43,839 nucleotides of DNA from Nemertoderma westbladi (lineage: Eukaryota; Xenacoelomorpha; Nemertodermatida; Nemertodermatidae), in the NCBI GenBank assembly GCA_032718475.1, contig JAUCBJ010000171.1:1-43839 (forward strand). The letters run 5' to 3'. The position numbers and the translations under genes were made by a program. Positions 1 to 11,353 of the stretch are shown one piece after another (within the stretch, counting starts at the first letter, position 1; the number at the start of each line of letters is the position of its first letter). Under the pieces are notes generated by a model. That model ran no database searches, was not told where the DNA came from, and saw nothing but the letters and a program-made list of their open reading frames with translations.

Positions 1-520
1 CAGACTACCACTAAGCCTAAACAAACTACTGTATGTGCAGATTCTGAAACTGTTAGTTAGTATGCGTGCTAATACGGTAGTACGACTTATTCTTTAAGAG
101 GGGATTGTCCTTACAGCGATGGCTGCCCCAACTTACTAACGGCACTTTATCAGACTTACTCTACACACGTAGCAATTCCTTCAGACCCAACAACAGCTAG
201 GCAACAATCCAGCCCACAAAATATCTGAATAATATTACGGTATCTGAACAGACTATACAAACAATACAGGATAAACGCTGACGGACTACTATCAAGCCTA
301 AATAACCACAGTATATGCAGATTCCGAAACTTGTTAGTGAGTATGCGTGCTAATAAGGTAGCGCGGCTTATTCTTTATGGGGGTTGACCTTACAACTTAC
401 GAGTTGCCCCAACTTACTAACTGGCACCTATCAGACTCTCTACACACGCTGTAATCTTCAAGCCTAACAACAGTCAGACAACAGTCCAGCCTACAATGAT
501 CTGAACAATCTGAGCAGACT
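1..520. repeat. Diverged tandem duplication, unit about 280 bp
   Basis: Two related blocks lie head to tail, starting near 2 and 284. Shared stretches include TATGCGTGCTAATA (61 and 342) and TGCCCCAACTTACTAAC (about 124 and 404), both about 280 bp apart. The second copy is shorter because of small deletions. No coding potential is seen. It may be a satellite fragment or a repeated promoter block of a retroelement; I cannot tell which. Confidence 0.7.
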
Positions 521-1994
521 TACACGTCTTCAGCTCAATATTAACTTACTAGGAAATAAAACTGACAGAAATAAACCTAAGTAAAATCCCAATAAAAACC
601 AGGCGTCCCCGATTTAGTATCAAGACCTACCGGTATACAATAATCAAAATCGAATAATACTAATGTACTTGCACAGCAGTACCGGTTATGACAGTTGGGC
701 CTACGGACCTACGGTAGTAGTACCGGTTATGACAGTTGGGCCTACTGACCTACTGGAGTGCCGGTATTTTCAATCTTATTGCTTACCGCAAATAAGATCG
801 ATAGCTATTATTGTACGCGCTTTTATAGACCTTCAGCAGTTTAACCTGCCGAAATTTATATGTCTTTATTGATAATCTGCCTTTTGTAAGATGATAAGAT
901 TTAATACAAAACAAACCAAAACATTAGCCGAAGCCAGTCCATGCGCGTCCAAATGACCCGTTTATAACACCGGGAGACTGGATTCGTGGGCTTAAATTTA
1001 TTTGCGGTCAAGCCTACTGTATTATTCGATTGATTATTAATATATAATCTCTGACAAATATTATTCACTTTAGGGAAATATTAGCAGTTCCTTTTAGGAC
1101 GTGGCGCTCTACCTATGTAAACAGAGTTATGACTGATACTACACACAACTATATGGCTTAAATTTCAAGCATAGGGCGCATTCTTTAGGAATGCTTTATT
1201 ATCAGATCCAATCAATTTACAATCACGTAAGCTACCGGTAACGCACAACACTGCTCACTGATATGCCGACAGTTACTGACTTTGATCAGGTATAAAGAGA
1301 TATGCACTGGACTCAGGTAGTGTCTGTCAAACAACATTAGATTCACTACAAACACAATAATAAAGTCGCCATTGTTGTACATAACCCTTCTCTCTAACCT
1401 GTAGTGTATCAAGGATATTGGGAAAATGTGGGTTGATTATTGATATTCTTCAACTAATAACATCCAATTATACTGATACAAAATTACAAACAGTAAAAGC
1501 AGTATGACGGTAGGTTAAGATACAATTAGATTGCAAGTGATGAGATCAATGAATTAAAATGAGTTGATAATTCATAAGATGAGATAATAGCTATGCTTTC
1601 TATAATTTAGCCTACTAATGTTCTTACAAAAAGGCAGAAAACATTTCGCTATCTCAAAACGGTCTTAAAACACTGATAATAAAGTCTTAAAATCATAACC
1701 AAAGTCCCGTGACTTTAGCTCTCTTATTTTCCAAGAATCCCGTTCAACACATGTAATCAGCAGTGAGACAGGATAATTTCAGTTCAGTAGCTCGGGATTG
1801 GTCGAAATCAGAACTAACTCAACGCAGGGCTATGGGTAACTGGGGCAACCTTCCCAAGCCGGCTGTCCAATCGAACAGCTCAGATCCCTCCTAAAGGATT
1901 CCAACGCCTTGGAGGGGGGAACTGGTTAGCAAAGAAAACAAATCAGTCATATCCCAGAAAAACCTTTACAGTAGGTTTCAGAGTATTTTAGCGT
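521..1994. other. Gene-free sequence upstream of E1 gag
   Basis: No supported gene. It holds a 27-bp direct duplication with a 41-bp period (678-704 and 719-745, containing ACCGGTTATGACAGTTGGG) and a possible hairpin at 1886-1916 (CCCTCC with GGAGGG, plus AAGG with CCTT). A frame open from 1818 leads toward the E1 gag fragment but shows no gag similarity I can recognise. The N-terminal half of the E1 gag and a 5' LTR would be expected here, and I do not see either. Confidence 0.5.
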
Positions 1995-2414
1995 ATGGGG
2001 GAAAAACTGGGTTGCGGGGCGAAGGGCCAGTTACATCCCACAGAAGCTTTTACACTAGCTGACGAAATAAAAAACGCTATCACTACATTAAGATCTATTG
2101 GACAACTCGATTACGGGAACACCCCTACAGTCCTATTAAAAATCATAGGAAGACTCCACCATCGACTTCGTCGGGAGTGGAGGAAGATCGAATACCAGCG
2201 GGAAGAAAGGGGTGGATTTTTGAAATTAGAGGATGTGTACCTATTAATATCCAGGGAAGCGGTGGTGGAGACCCGATCCAACTACACCGACCAACACATT
2301 GTAGCAGAAGGAATCACCTTACCATCCTCAAACCGACAAAAAACCCCAGACAACATCCACCAAGACAGCCACTTACGCCACACCGACAGATACCCGACAA
2401 TTTTCGGACGGTAG
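1995..2414 (+). pseudogene. gag: Gag fragment, C-terminal half (BEL/Pao)
   Basis: A 139-residue frame that aligns by eye with the middle of the E2 gag: both have a helix-rich stretch ending in R[RN]xWRKI followed by a Leu-rich segment. In E2 the matching part begins about 110 residues into gag, so the N-terminal half of E1 gag is missing or unrecognisable. The ATG at 1995 is probably not the original start; it is only the first ATG after a TAG at 1989. The frame ends at 2414 and the zinc-knuckle part resumes in another frame at 2458. Gag proteins of this group form the capsid-like particle in the cytoplasm; this piece could not do so alone. Confidence 0.6.
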
Positions 2415-2457
2415 TAGAGTATCCGCACCTATTGGGATCAAACAGACCAGACAGCAA

Positions 2458-3117
2458 TTGAGTGCAGACTTTAGCGGTTGCCAATACTGCGAGCAGTTAG
2501 GCAAGCGGCATACCAGTCACAAGCTAAGAGGTTGTCGGCTGTTTCGCGAGTTAAACTCGGAAGAACGAAGACTACAGATATGGCCATTGGATTCTTGTTG
2601 GCGGTGTACTCAACACGGACACGTCCGCAAAGATTGCCCAAATACGGACACCTGTCCATCCTGTGGACGCAACCATGATGGTTTGCTCCATACCGACAGT
2701 CATACGCTGACAAAACGCTTCACTAGGGAACACCCAGAAGCAGTAGCGAAATGTAATACGGCATATAAGAATCGAGAATCAAGAACAACTCCAACTTTCG
2801 TGACACATATTCGGGATTGTTTCCCAGAGCAATCCGGGTCTTCTGATGAGGAAACCGAGGACGACGACATATACTCAGATGGAGACGAACAACCATCGAT
2901 TGCGCTTCTGACGCCTGACCAACTAAAAGGTTTTAGCGTAATTCCTGTCAAGATTACTGGCACAAAAGGGAGCAAACGAATCTACGCTATCCTGGATTCA
3001 GCCTCATCTCACAGCTATGTGGATGAGAAGGTAGCTGATGTCGTGACGGATCTCCGACAAGGTAAGAACGTCAAATACACTGTAAGTAGTATGCGTGGAC
3101 AATGTGCAATCCAGTGA
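2458..3117 (+). pseudogene. gag-pro: Gag zinc knuckles and aspartic protease N-part
   Basis: Residues about 8-25 hold a CX2C...H...C cluster. Next comes a CCHC knuckle with cysteines in CWRC and histidine in QHGH, then CPSC with two histidines. An acidic linker (EETEDDDIYSDGDEQ) leads to the retroviral-type protease site LDSASSHSYV, with the Asp codon at 2995-2997. The usual triplet is D-S/T-G; here it is D-S-A, which may mark a dead protease. The first codon is TTG, so this is an internal part of a longer polyprotein. The frame ends at 3117 while the rest of the protease continues in the frame opening at 3102, so a frame change lies at about 3100. Confidence 0.8.
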
Positions 3118-4031
3118 CACGAGTTAAGTTGAACTTAGACACTCTTCTTCCGAAATCGCAACATAGCGAAAAGGAGAGGTCTTTGTTACCCTTTAAGGAT
3201 TTAACCTTTGCAGCCACAAAGGACTTTAGTAACCTACTGGGTCCAGTGCCGGAACAATCCTTAGAGGACCGTAAGTATTTCAGACACCTTGGTGTACCTG
3301 AATGTCCTGTTAACTATAGATCAGTAGCAATGCTGATCGGGACAGATCAATTCAACTTACATCAAGTGTTGGAAACCAGACCATCGGTAGTCGTAGCAGG
3401 AAATGCATACGCCTGTCGAACTCCGATAGGTTGGTATACTGGAGCGCCTGTGCGCACACTAGATATAAGTGATGAGGAAGACGATGTACAAAGTACATGT
3501 AGTTTATTAACTACAACTTCAACTCATTCCTTTTCACACGACAAAGACTATACTACACTACGCTCGACAAAACACAACAACGTTACAAGTACGACGTGTG
3601 TAGCGAGTACGATAAGTCACAAAGAGCAGCCAATCCACAAGGTTAGTGTAGAGATTGAGAAGGAGCGGAGTCAGGCAGAGGTTCCATCAACGATAGATGA
3701 TAACGCCGGAAGGCTTGCGAGTCTACCTCAACCAATAACCTTAACAATGCCCGTTGATGACGATGCGTTAAGAAATCATCAAGTGGAACAAGCCGCGCTA
3801 GACAAAGAATTAACAGAGAAAACTATCAAGTGGTTGGAACAAGATACAGCCGAGCCTGGTAGTTACGAACCATGTATGTCGGAACAAGAGAAACAATCTT
3901 TAAAGATCATGGAAGATACTATCCGCCAGACGAAAGACGGACATTATGAGGTAGGGATGCTATGGCGTAACCAACGTCCTAAACTTATAAATAATTATCC
4001 GCTAGCCTTAAGACGTTTAAATTCAATATGA
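3102..4031 (+). pseudogene. pol: Protease C-part and PR-RT linker
   Basis: Follows the protease N-part in a different frame. It carries the block typical of BEL/Pao protease ends: LIGTDQFNL, then a hydrophobic stretch and CRTPIGWYTG (the E2 equivalent is ILTPFGWTLSG). A low-complexity linker follows, in which the first GRLASL motif copy lies (3708). The start of the RT domain region (ALRRLNSI) is next. The frame is stopped by TGA at 4029-4031, but the same frame stays open afterwards to 6143. The stop sits where related proteins continue with basic residues, so it looks like a nonsense change inside one original pol frame. Confidence 0.75.
3708..3729 (+). repeat. GRLASL motif copy A (PR-RT linker)
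   Basis: GGAAGGCTTGCGAGTCTACC, read in frame as GRLASLP within the pol linker between protease and RT. It differs from copy D at three synonymous third positions. Confidence 0.75.
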
Positions 4032-5729
4032 CAACGTTTGTTGAAGGACGAGAAAGCCCATCTGCAGTATAATACTCAGATGGAGACGTATTTGACAAAA
4101 GGATACGCTATCAAAATGACAAACCCAGAGATTGTAACAGACCAGACATACTACTTGCCACATCACTACGTGAGACACCCCGATAAACCAGATAAAGTAC
4201 GTATAGTTAATGACTGCGCGGCTCTGTTTGAGGGAATGTCTCTCAATAGTGAGTTGATGGATGGACCAAACATGAATAATTATCTCATGGGGGTGATTAT
4301 GTGCTTCCGTCAGCGCCAAGTAGCATTTACTTGCGACGTTGAAGCCATGTTTCACCAAGTGCGAGCGTTAGAGCGAGACAGAGACAGTTTGAGGTTCCTC
4401 TGGTACCCGGATGGAGACTTAAGTCAACCACCGGCAACTTACCAAATGAAAGTTCGCGTATTCGGTGCCAGGGACAGCCCAAACTGCACTATGTACGCCC
4501 TAAAGCAAACCGCTAGGGATCAGAAACATAAATATGACCCAGAGGTAATCCAGATCGTAGAACGAGATTTTTATGTGGACGATGGATTACAAAGTTGTGA
4601 CATAGTAGAACGTGCTATCACAGTAGCACATCAATTACGGGACTGTTTAGCAGGCGGAGGTTTTAACCTCACCAAGTTTGCTTCAAACAGTGCCGAATTA
4701 GTAAATTCATTCGAAACGACTGAACGTGGGGGTGGTGAGATTGACTTAGAGTTTGAACCACAACCGACGACAAAGGTGTTGGGACTATTTTGGGACCCGA
4801 ACACAGACAACTTTCGAGTGAAAGTAAGACTGGACGCTCAAGGGGATTCTCTGACAAAGAGGTCTTGCTTGTCGAAACTAAGCAGACTGTTCGATCCATT
4901 AGGTTTCATCAGCCCAATAATACTGCAAGCAAGAATATATATGCGCAGTATTTGGAAAGATGGACTGACATGGGACGAACCGATCTCATCCGAACAAGTG
5001 GACTTATGGAAGACTTGGGAGGCGCAATTATCTTCACTAGAGGATTATTCCATACCCCGGGTGTACTTTCCATTACAGACGACATTTCCTGACAACTTAG
5101 AATTACATTGTTTTTCCGACGCCAGTGACAACCGCTTTGGAGTGACAGCGTATTTGCGCAGACAAGTAGACTCAGATGAGTTTGATGTTTCGCTCATTAC
5201 TTCTAAGGCTAAAACCATGCCTACTAAGTACATGACAACACCACGCGCTGAGCTACAAGCCGCAACTCTGTCAACGACAATTGTAAACCTCATACAGACT
5301 GAACTACAATCAAGTTTACAGATATTTTATTGGACTGACGCGACGTTAGTTTTATTTTATATAAACAATGACACACTTGAATTTAAGACATTTGTAGCCA
5401 ACCGTCGCGCAGAAATTCTAGACCGTTCAATAAAGGAAGATTGGCGACATTGTCCCGGACCACAAAATCCAGCTGATATTGCATCACGAGGAATGATGCC
5501 TGAGGAATTCTGTAAACCAGAAAACAAGGAATTTTGGCAACACGGACCACAATTCTTACAAAGAGCAACACAACATTGGCCGCCACTATACGATAACAAG
5601 TCTAACACTATTCCTAAGGACGCCGAAATTAAAAAACCAAAGAAAGGTAAAACAAAGAAAAAGACAACGGCGAAACTTAAGAAGAAACCAAAGGCGAAAT
5701 GGAAGAATATAACTCACAAAATTAAGGCA

Positions 5730-5751
5730 GGAAGACTTGCGAGCCTTTCTC
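5730..5751 (+). repeat. GRLASL motif copy B (RNase H-integrase linker)
   Basis: GGAAGACTTGCGAGCCTTTC, in frame as GRLASLS, between the Lys-rich linker and the xPD repeats. It is followed by CAACC, as copy A is. Confidence 0.8.
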
Positions 5752-5756
5752 AACCA

Positions 5757-5935
5757 GACGTATCGCCAGACGGTCAACCAGACATGTTACCAGACGTATC
5801 GCCAGACGCTCAACCAGACACGTTACCAGACAGTCAACCAGACATTTTGCCAGACATGTCACTAGACGTTTCGCCGGATGTTCCGCGAAACATTTTACCA
5901 GACATTTCACAAGATGTTCTACCAGACACTAGTAA
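5757..5935 (+). repeat. Asp-Pro-rich coding minisatellite between RNase H and integrase
   Basis: About ten imperfect units encode variations of SPDxQPDxLPD; at DNA level the core is CAGACGT/CCAGACA. The region directly follows the second GRLASL motif copy (5730). It lies in the pol linker, outside catalytic domains. E2 has an acidic linker at the same place (EGEEGDSEGEE region near 25150) but no such repeats. Confidence 0.8.
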
Positions 5936-6084
5936 CATACTAACACATAGTAAAGCCGCAGTTTCCCTATTGGAGCAGCCTTCTATTGACAAACCACCAA
6001 ACTTGACACCCTTGAGTAACCATAAGTACAGTGAAACCTCATGTATTACAGATGTGGGTAGTACCTACGCAAATGTAAATACAG

Positions 6085-7896
6085 GTGTTACTTTACGCTC
6101 AAGAGACATACCAACCTTACAACCTTACGAGACCTGGGATTAATATCGGCAGAAAATTAAATTTACCGAAACCCAGTGATCCCATAGAATTTAAACCACC
6201 ATTAGGAATCGACACACAAAGTACTGACAATCAAGGTAAGAAGACGAAGAAGGACAAATTACTTGTAGACCCGGACGGATCAACAGTCAAGAAGGGAATA
6301 CTTACCGGCGGACTCGTGGGCCCATCTAGTAAATCAAAACCTTCCAAATTCTCCATTGACTTACCTGATGACGTCATAAATACTTACGTCGACCGTATTG
6401 TAAATTTGACAGATTCTTGGACAAACGCGTGCCGAAAATTAGCGTGGATTGTACCTTTTGTACAATACGTTAAAGACAAACGCAACTTTACACGTCGACT
6501 CACATTGACTGAGATTGACAGATGTGAAATTAAATTAATTCGCCATTACCAATTGCGATATTTCGCACGCGAATTCACATCTATAAGTCAAGGTCAACCA
6601 ATCAAGTCGTCACCAATATTGAGTTGGAGTCCGATAATTTATAATGGCTTAATTTGTCATAAATCTCGGCTTCAAAACATCGACTTTAATACTGATTTTA
6701 GATACCCGATAATAATACCGCAACATCATGAATTACAACGTGCAATGATACTGGACGCACATTTACATCTGAAACACGCTGGAAGACACCACTGTCTTTC
6801 TTATTTACGTACAAGATTTGTATTAATTAGACCCAGTAAAGCGCTAAGTTCAGTGACACGTATGTGTATTATTTGTAAGAAGGTACATTCTAGAATAAGT
6901 ACCCAAGAAATGAGTGAACTTCCACAAGCAAGACTACAGGCATTCAGACCACCTTTCACAGAGACTGGAATTGACTGCTTTGGTCCCATACATACGAAAC
7001 GTGGACATATACTAGTAAAACGCTGGGGACTGATTTTCACATGTATGTCCAGTAGGGCAGTTCATATAGAACGTGTGATGGATCTTTCCACCAATGCTTT
7101 TATACTAGCACTGCGGCGATTTATCGCTAGACGCGGGCTAGTAAAATGCTTGTACTCAGACCAAGGTACAAACTTTGTTGGTGCTCGAAATGAAATTGCT
7201 AGAGCCTTTAAGAAATTAGATCATGATCAAATCTCAAACGAACTACGTCCTTACAAGATTGTTTGGAAGTTTAATCCTCCAGATAGTCCATGGAGAGGCG
7301 GAGTCTGGGAGAGATTGATTAGATCTATAAAAACAGCCATGGCAAAAGTAATTCCAGTAAACCACATCTTGACAGACGACCAACTGACCACATTGTTTGT
7401 TGAAATCGAGGCAATACTAAATACTAGACCAATAGTATTAGTACCCGATGACAAACAATCCCAGTTTGCTTTAACACCTGCACACCTGCTAATGCAGGCA
7501 CCGACTACATTAATGCCTATTTCGATTCCAACAGAAAGCGATAGCTACGGTAGAAAAGCGTGGAAAATCACGCAACTACTAGCTAACAAATTCTGGGAAA
7601 TATGGCAAAACCATTATTTGCCCTCTATTTCTGCCAGAACAACCTGGTACAACAATACTCGCGCTTTAAAGCCGGGAGATCACGTGCTGTTAGCAGAAGT
7701 GAATTTAAAAAGACGCTTCTGGATAACAGGTGTAATTTTAGACACACATCCATCTATGGATGGAGTGACAAGAACCGTGACGGTATGGACAATTGACGGT
7801 CGTACAGTAGACAGACCGACTCAACGTCTCGTACTTCTTGAAGAGACGCGAAACAAGTCTGGAGATTACAAGTCTCCAACAAATGTTAGTAAATAG
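6085..7896 (+). pseudogene. int: Integrase (BEL/Pao pol, C-terminal part)
   Basis: Contains the HHCC zinc finger (two His near DAHLHLKHAG, then CIICKK), and the DDE core: Asp in GIDCFGP (codon 6973-6975), Asp in LYSDQGTNF (7159-7161) and Glu in GGVWERLIRS (7309-7311). The C-terminal part has the expected Trp-rich region (TWYNNTRALKPGDHVLL), a typical chromodomain-like or GPY-like segment. All three catalytic residues are present. The real join to RNase H is not at the first start codon here; the frame changes somewhere within 6085-6143. Integrase would cut target DNA and join the element copy in the nucleus. Confidence 0.9.
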
Positions 7897-8557
7897 TAAG
7901 GAGTTTACAAATAGATTTCCACTTACCTGTACGCTGTAGTAAAGACAGCGGTAGAATTCCATTGTCTTTATATGCGAACATTGAGGGTAGTACCCTTATG
8001 TGTCACATAGGAGCGGGATTTGTAGGTATAAGAAATGGAATTCTACTTGGAACTCACAATATTGAGACATTTTCGAAATTTTAGACAATCCATTTGGATT
8101 TGAAAATTTTTTAAAATTTTCTCCAGTGAATAGATTTCAGGGTACAGTCGGGTGGAACTTAAAATTAGAGAAACAAGAGAATGGAAGACTCGCGAGCCTT
8201 TCTTAAATTTTAATAAAATTTACACGGTCTTGTTTCAATAAGTTACGTCGAATAATATACTTCCCTATATTTATTACTAATTCTTGATTGCTTATTTTCT
8301 GATAATAGTTTGGGAGCAAAAAGTGAGTATTTTAGACTCACAGCCAGTTTAGCCCAAAATCGTTTTTATTTCGGCAAAAATTTTAGATAAGAAACAGCGT
8401 GTCATTAAAGAAACCCTAGATCTTAGGCTATGGGTAGGAGGTTAGAGCGTTGTCGAGCCAAAAGGGCAGACGAAAACTCTCACATCTCCTCACAACTAAC
8501 AATAAACTCTGTTGTATTCCCTCTAGTAGTAATGATTATGTAACCATACCTCTAATA
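7897..8557 (+). other. E1 spacer between pol and ORF-X
   Basis: No supported gene. Visible structure: a 12-bp perfect inverted repeat, TAGAATTCCATT at 7952-7963 and AATGGAATTCTA at 8034-8045; a small hairpin GGGT-AGT-ACCC between its arms (about 7985); and a third GRLASL motif copy at 8183. A frame open from 8066 ends just after that motif at 8204 (about 45 codons, no ATG). E2 has its hairpin array in the same place, so this spacer may control ORF-X expression in both elements. That is inference. Confidence 0.5.
8183..8204 (+). repeat. GRLASL motif copy C (pol/ORF-X spacer)
   Basis: GGAAGACTCGCGAGCCTTTC with the perfect 8-bp palindrome CTCGCGAG at its centre. It sits outside the main frames. 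In its open frame it reads GRLASLS, directly followed by a stop. Confidence 0.8.
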
Positions 8558-9676
8558 ATGGCGAAGGGGATACATGGAGAGCCGAGATAGGGATATGATA
8601 TCCAAGAGGAAGCAGCAGCGCCATTCGAACGATTTGGAGCTAAGGATTACACCATATTTGGAATAAAGGATTTATCAGAAAGTACAGCGAAACTCGCAAA
8701 GACTAAATATGACTCGAATGTATTAAAGAGAAGGCAAAACGCATTAAATGAAAGAATCGAAAGTTTACGCAAAACCTTCAATGAACTTTACCCGTACGAC
8801 GCTTTATGTGATACGGGAGATATTAGCGAAGATCCCGATACCGAAATTAGTCGTTTGTATCATACCATGCAATACCTGAAGGCGCATGAACCTATGCCCG
8901 CGGTACGCGATGAATTCGATGGAATGCATCTTTACAGACGAACTCGAGGGGACGATAGAGAAACGAAGGAAGCATTTTCAGTTTATAAACTTTATTATCA
9001 ATGTGGTGCTTGTATGCACGAACAACGAAATGCGATTCCGATGCGTTTGAATAAGGAAAATCCCGAACCGATATTGGCGAGGTGTTCGAACCATCAACAA
9101 CTACGCTACCAGGAAGGAGGGTATCCTTTATCGAATCCATATCATTCATTCGCTATGTGTGGACCAAAGGCGGGAGAAATTGTCGTTTACCCATCTAAGG
9201 TTGTTGAACCCGATGCATTTGAACTTACGCTGGACGAGGCGACTCAGTCAACCCGCGAAAAGAAGGAAGTTCTTAGCCTATACAGAGCCTACAAGGCTTT
9301 CGAGAAAGGTGAGATGGAAGAATGGGGCGGAAGACTCGCGAGCCTACCTTACCATTGGACGTCACACGATCAAACTTCAGCTAAGGAGATGACACCGGAA
9401 GTTTTCGAGAGTATAAACTTTGCTCAAAACGTTATTCAGAGACTACAGATTGCATCTCCGGAAAGGACAAGAGAAATGCAACCGTATAGTACTTCGACTA
9501 CGAAACCATTGAGTACGACACTCAATTTCCCTATTAGTATACCAGTTCGACAAGATACGACGTATGAAATACCTATTGTGGATCATCCGGAAATCATTTC
9601 GAACTTAGAGTTTCTTCCTGCAGTCGTTCTAAGCGATATGGTTAAGATATATGATTTACGTAGACATATTACGTAA
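8558..9676 (+). pseudogene. ORF-X (E1), N-terminal part
   Basis: I chose ATG 8558 because it is the first in frame, with A at -3 and G at +4. An in-frame TAG lies at 8588, after which the frame runs open to TAA at 9674. The protein is rich in charged residues (LKRRQNALNERIESLRKTF looks helical, possibly coiled coil). It has a Cys pair, CGACMHEQRN and later ARCSNHQQ, which might bind metal. A GRLASL motif copy lies at 9329. I recognise no family. The same frame continues past the TAA into the exonuclease-like part, so these pieces were probably one gene of about 1,240 codons. The E2 ORF-X lacks most of this N-terminal region. Confidence 0.6.
9329..9350 (+). repeat. GRLASL motif copy D (inside ORF-X)
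   Basis: GGAAGACTCGCGAGCCTACC, in the ORF-X frame as GRLASLP, upstream of the exonuclease-like part. Confidence 0.8.
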
Positions 9677-9682
9677 AAGGTC

Positions 9683-11353
9683 GTGCATAATGTTCCGCCT
9701 CATATTCAAGACTTTAGGGAACTGGATAGAGCTGGCGCTGATATAGCTCCGAGTAACCTGAAAGGATATTTAACCAGAACAATTCGCTTATGGATTGGAA
9801 CAGGAACCTTTGAGTCGGATACAGATATCGCTGCGGACTGGCAAGGTAAAGTCATTCGTTTCGAAGACGAAAAGGACATAGAGAAGATTTGGCAACCTTC
9901 GGAAGAATTACTGGACGAATGGAATAGGACGTTTAGATCGTTTCAGGAAAACGGTTACATGTTTTATGACAACGAGGGCGGCAGCCATCAGCAGAGTCTG
10001 ACCTCCAAGACTATACAAATTAGAGCGGCAGATGGAGTTTTGCACGTTTTCAGTAGACAAAGGAGCGACAAGCGAATGCCGATTCCTCCAGAAAGTACCA
10101 AGCGGCACCATTTCATCACTAATATAGTAAAGAAGATGGACCAGGCTTGCAATATCGATGCTAGAATGTTACCAAAGATGGTGAGAAATATGATTTTAGA
10201 TAAAACCGTTGTAAAGATTGGATCAGGAGTGAGAGAGGACTTAATTAGCGACTTCGCCGGCATGTCGGACAGTGACGACCGATTACCGACACCTTACGTC
10301 GACACTCGACCTCTTATACTGTGGTCTATAGAACAAGGATACTTCCGTGAGTATGATACTCAGAAAACCGGAACTGGATACATTTCCTACCTGATGTTTA
10401 ATTGGGATTACAAGGAAAGTAAAAGAACAAAGAATATCGAAACGTATGGAGAAGGTGATACTCCGGATATAAATGAGTTTGAATCACAGCTCAAATGGAG
10501 AGGATGCGTATATTGGGCTATTACTTCACCTCCAAGAGCGGTACTACAATATTATTTAGCGATAGAGTCATCAGTGAATGTTTGCTTAGTCGCCGACATT
10601 GTGTCTCGGACTCTTAAAAGACATCCACTTTGCCTCGGAGAAGATCATACATTCTACGTGGAAGGGAGAATTCATACCGACGTGTTTAGACGATTTCTCG
10701 AACCCTTCTACAATTCCGACGCTCAGTGTAATTCCTTCACTCGAGCAGGATTTAGTATATTTCGAGACGTGTATCTTCGCTGTGCGGGATCTCTTATCGA
10801 AAGACCATCTATGTTTACATTGTTACCCTATGAAGGAGAACGTATCGTGGAGCTTACGGACGAATCACGGCAGACGCGCGCGCCTATCGGTCACTTAGGT
10901 GATGATTTCGAAGTAACAACGATCATTGACGATCCTTTAGAGGAACTTCTTGAGATTGAAAGGAACCTCCCGAAGAAATCTCAGACGGAGATTCGACAAC
11001 TAGAAGCAACAGATGCTGTAGTTTGCATACAACCTTCTGAAAGATACCAACCTATCGATCCAGACGATTATGATTATAGTGTGGGAGGAAGCGCTCGACC
11101 CATTGAAGATCTTATATATGAACGAGTGTGGTACCCTGCTAATACAATGTGTGGTAAATGTGGCGTCACTGGACATCATTCGACAAAGTGCAGTGGAAAG
11201 CACATTACTACGACTCAACTAATCTGTGGATGGTGTGGAGATCAAGGGTCCCATACATTTTATACTTGCTGGAGATTTATGGCTCAATGCACATACTGCA
11301 ATATAAAGGGACATCGAGCATCTGAATGCCAATTGCGAGACATACCTTACTAA
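9683..11353 (+). pseudogene. ORF-X (E1): exonuclease-like domain plus three zinc knuckles
   Basis: Same frame as 8558-9676, beginning without an ATG (first usable codon GTG), so it is a middle segment. Motifs resembling the WRN/RNase D-type DEDD 3'-5' exonuclease fold, in order: YDNEGG (D-x-E, codons 9968-9976); a core strand SKTIQIRAADGVLHVF; LPKMVRN followed by KIGSGVREDL (Asp codon 10238-10240); VDTRPL; and YYLAIES (Glu codon 10565-10567) where the family usually has Y-x3-D. Three CCHC-type knuckles follow at 11150-11331 (CGKC...H, CGWC...H, CTYC...H); the second has one extra residue. TAA at 11351 stops it. Knuckles suggest nucleic-acid binding. Exonuclease activity is inferred from pattern only, and the third motif departs from consensus. 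Confidence 0.55.

Larger units (their letters stand above)
4032..6143 (+). pseudogene. pol: Reverse transcriptase and RNase H (BEL/Pao pol)
   Basis: No ATG is near the beginning, consistent with being the continuation of the preceding frame past a TGA. RT motifs in order: RIVNDCAA, FTCDVEAMFHQV (first catalytic Asp), FGARDSPN, and FYVDDG with YVDD at 4572-4583. RNase H follows with CFSDAS, PRAELQA and YWTDA, supplying the D-E-D residues, and the NPADIASRG block typical of Pao RNase H. Two unusual linkers come next: a Lys-rich stretch (5632-5720) that could serve as a nuclear localisation signal, and xPD repeats (5757-5935). The frame ends at 6143 and integrase is in another frame. RT and RNase H would convert element RNA to DNA inside the particle. 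Confidence 0.9.

Noticed and set aside
1-1994. 5' LTR of E1
   Set aside because: I looked for repeats of the 12281-13910 sequence, in particular the CCAAT/TATA block, and found none here.
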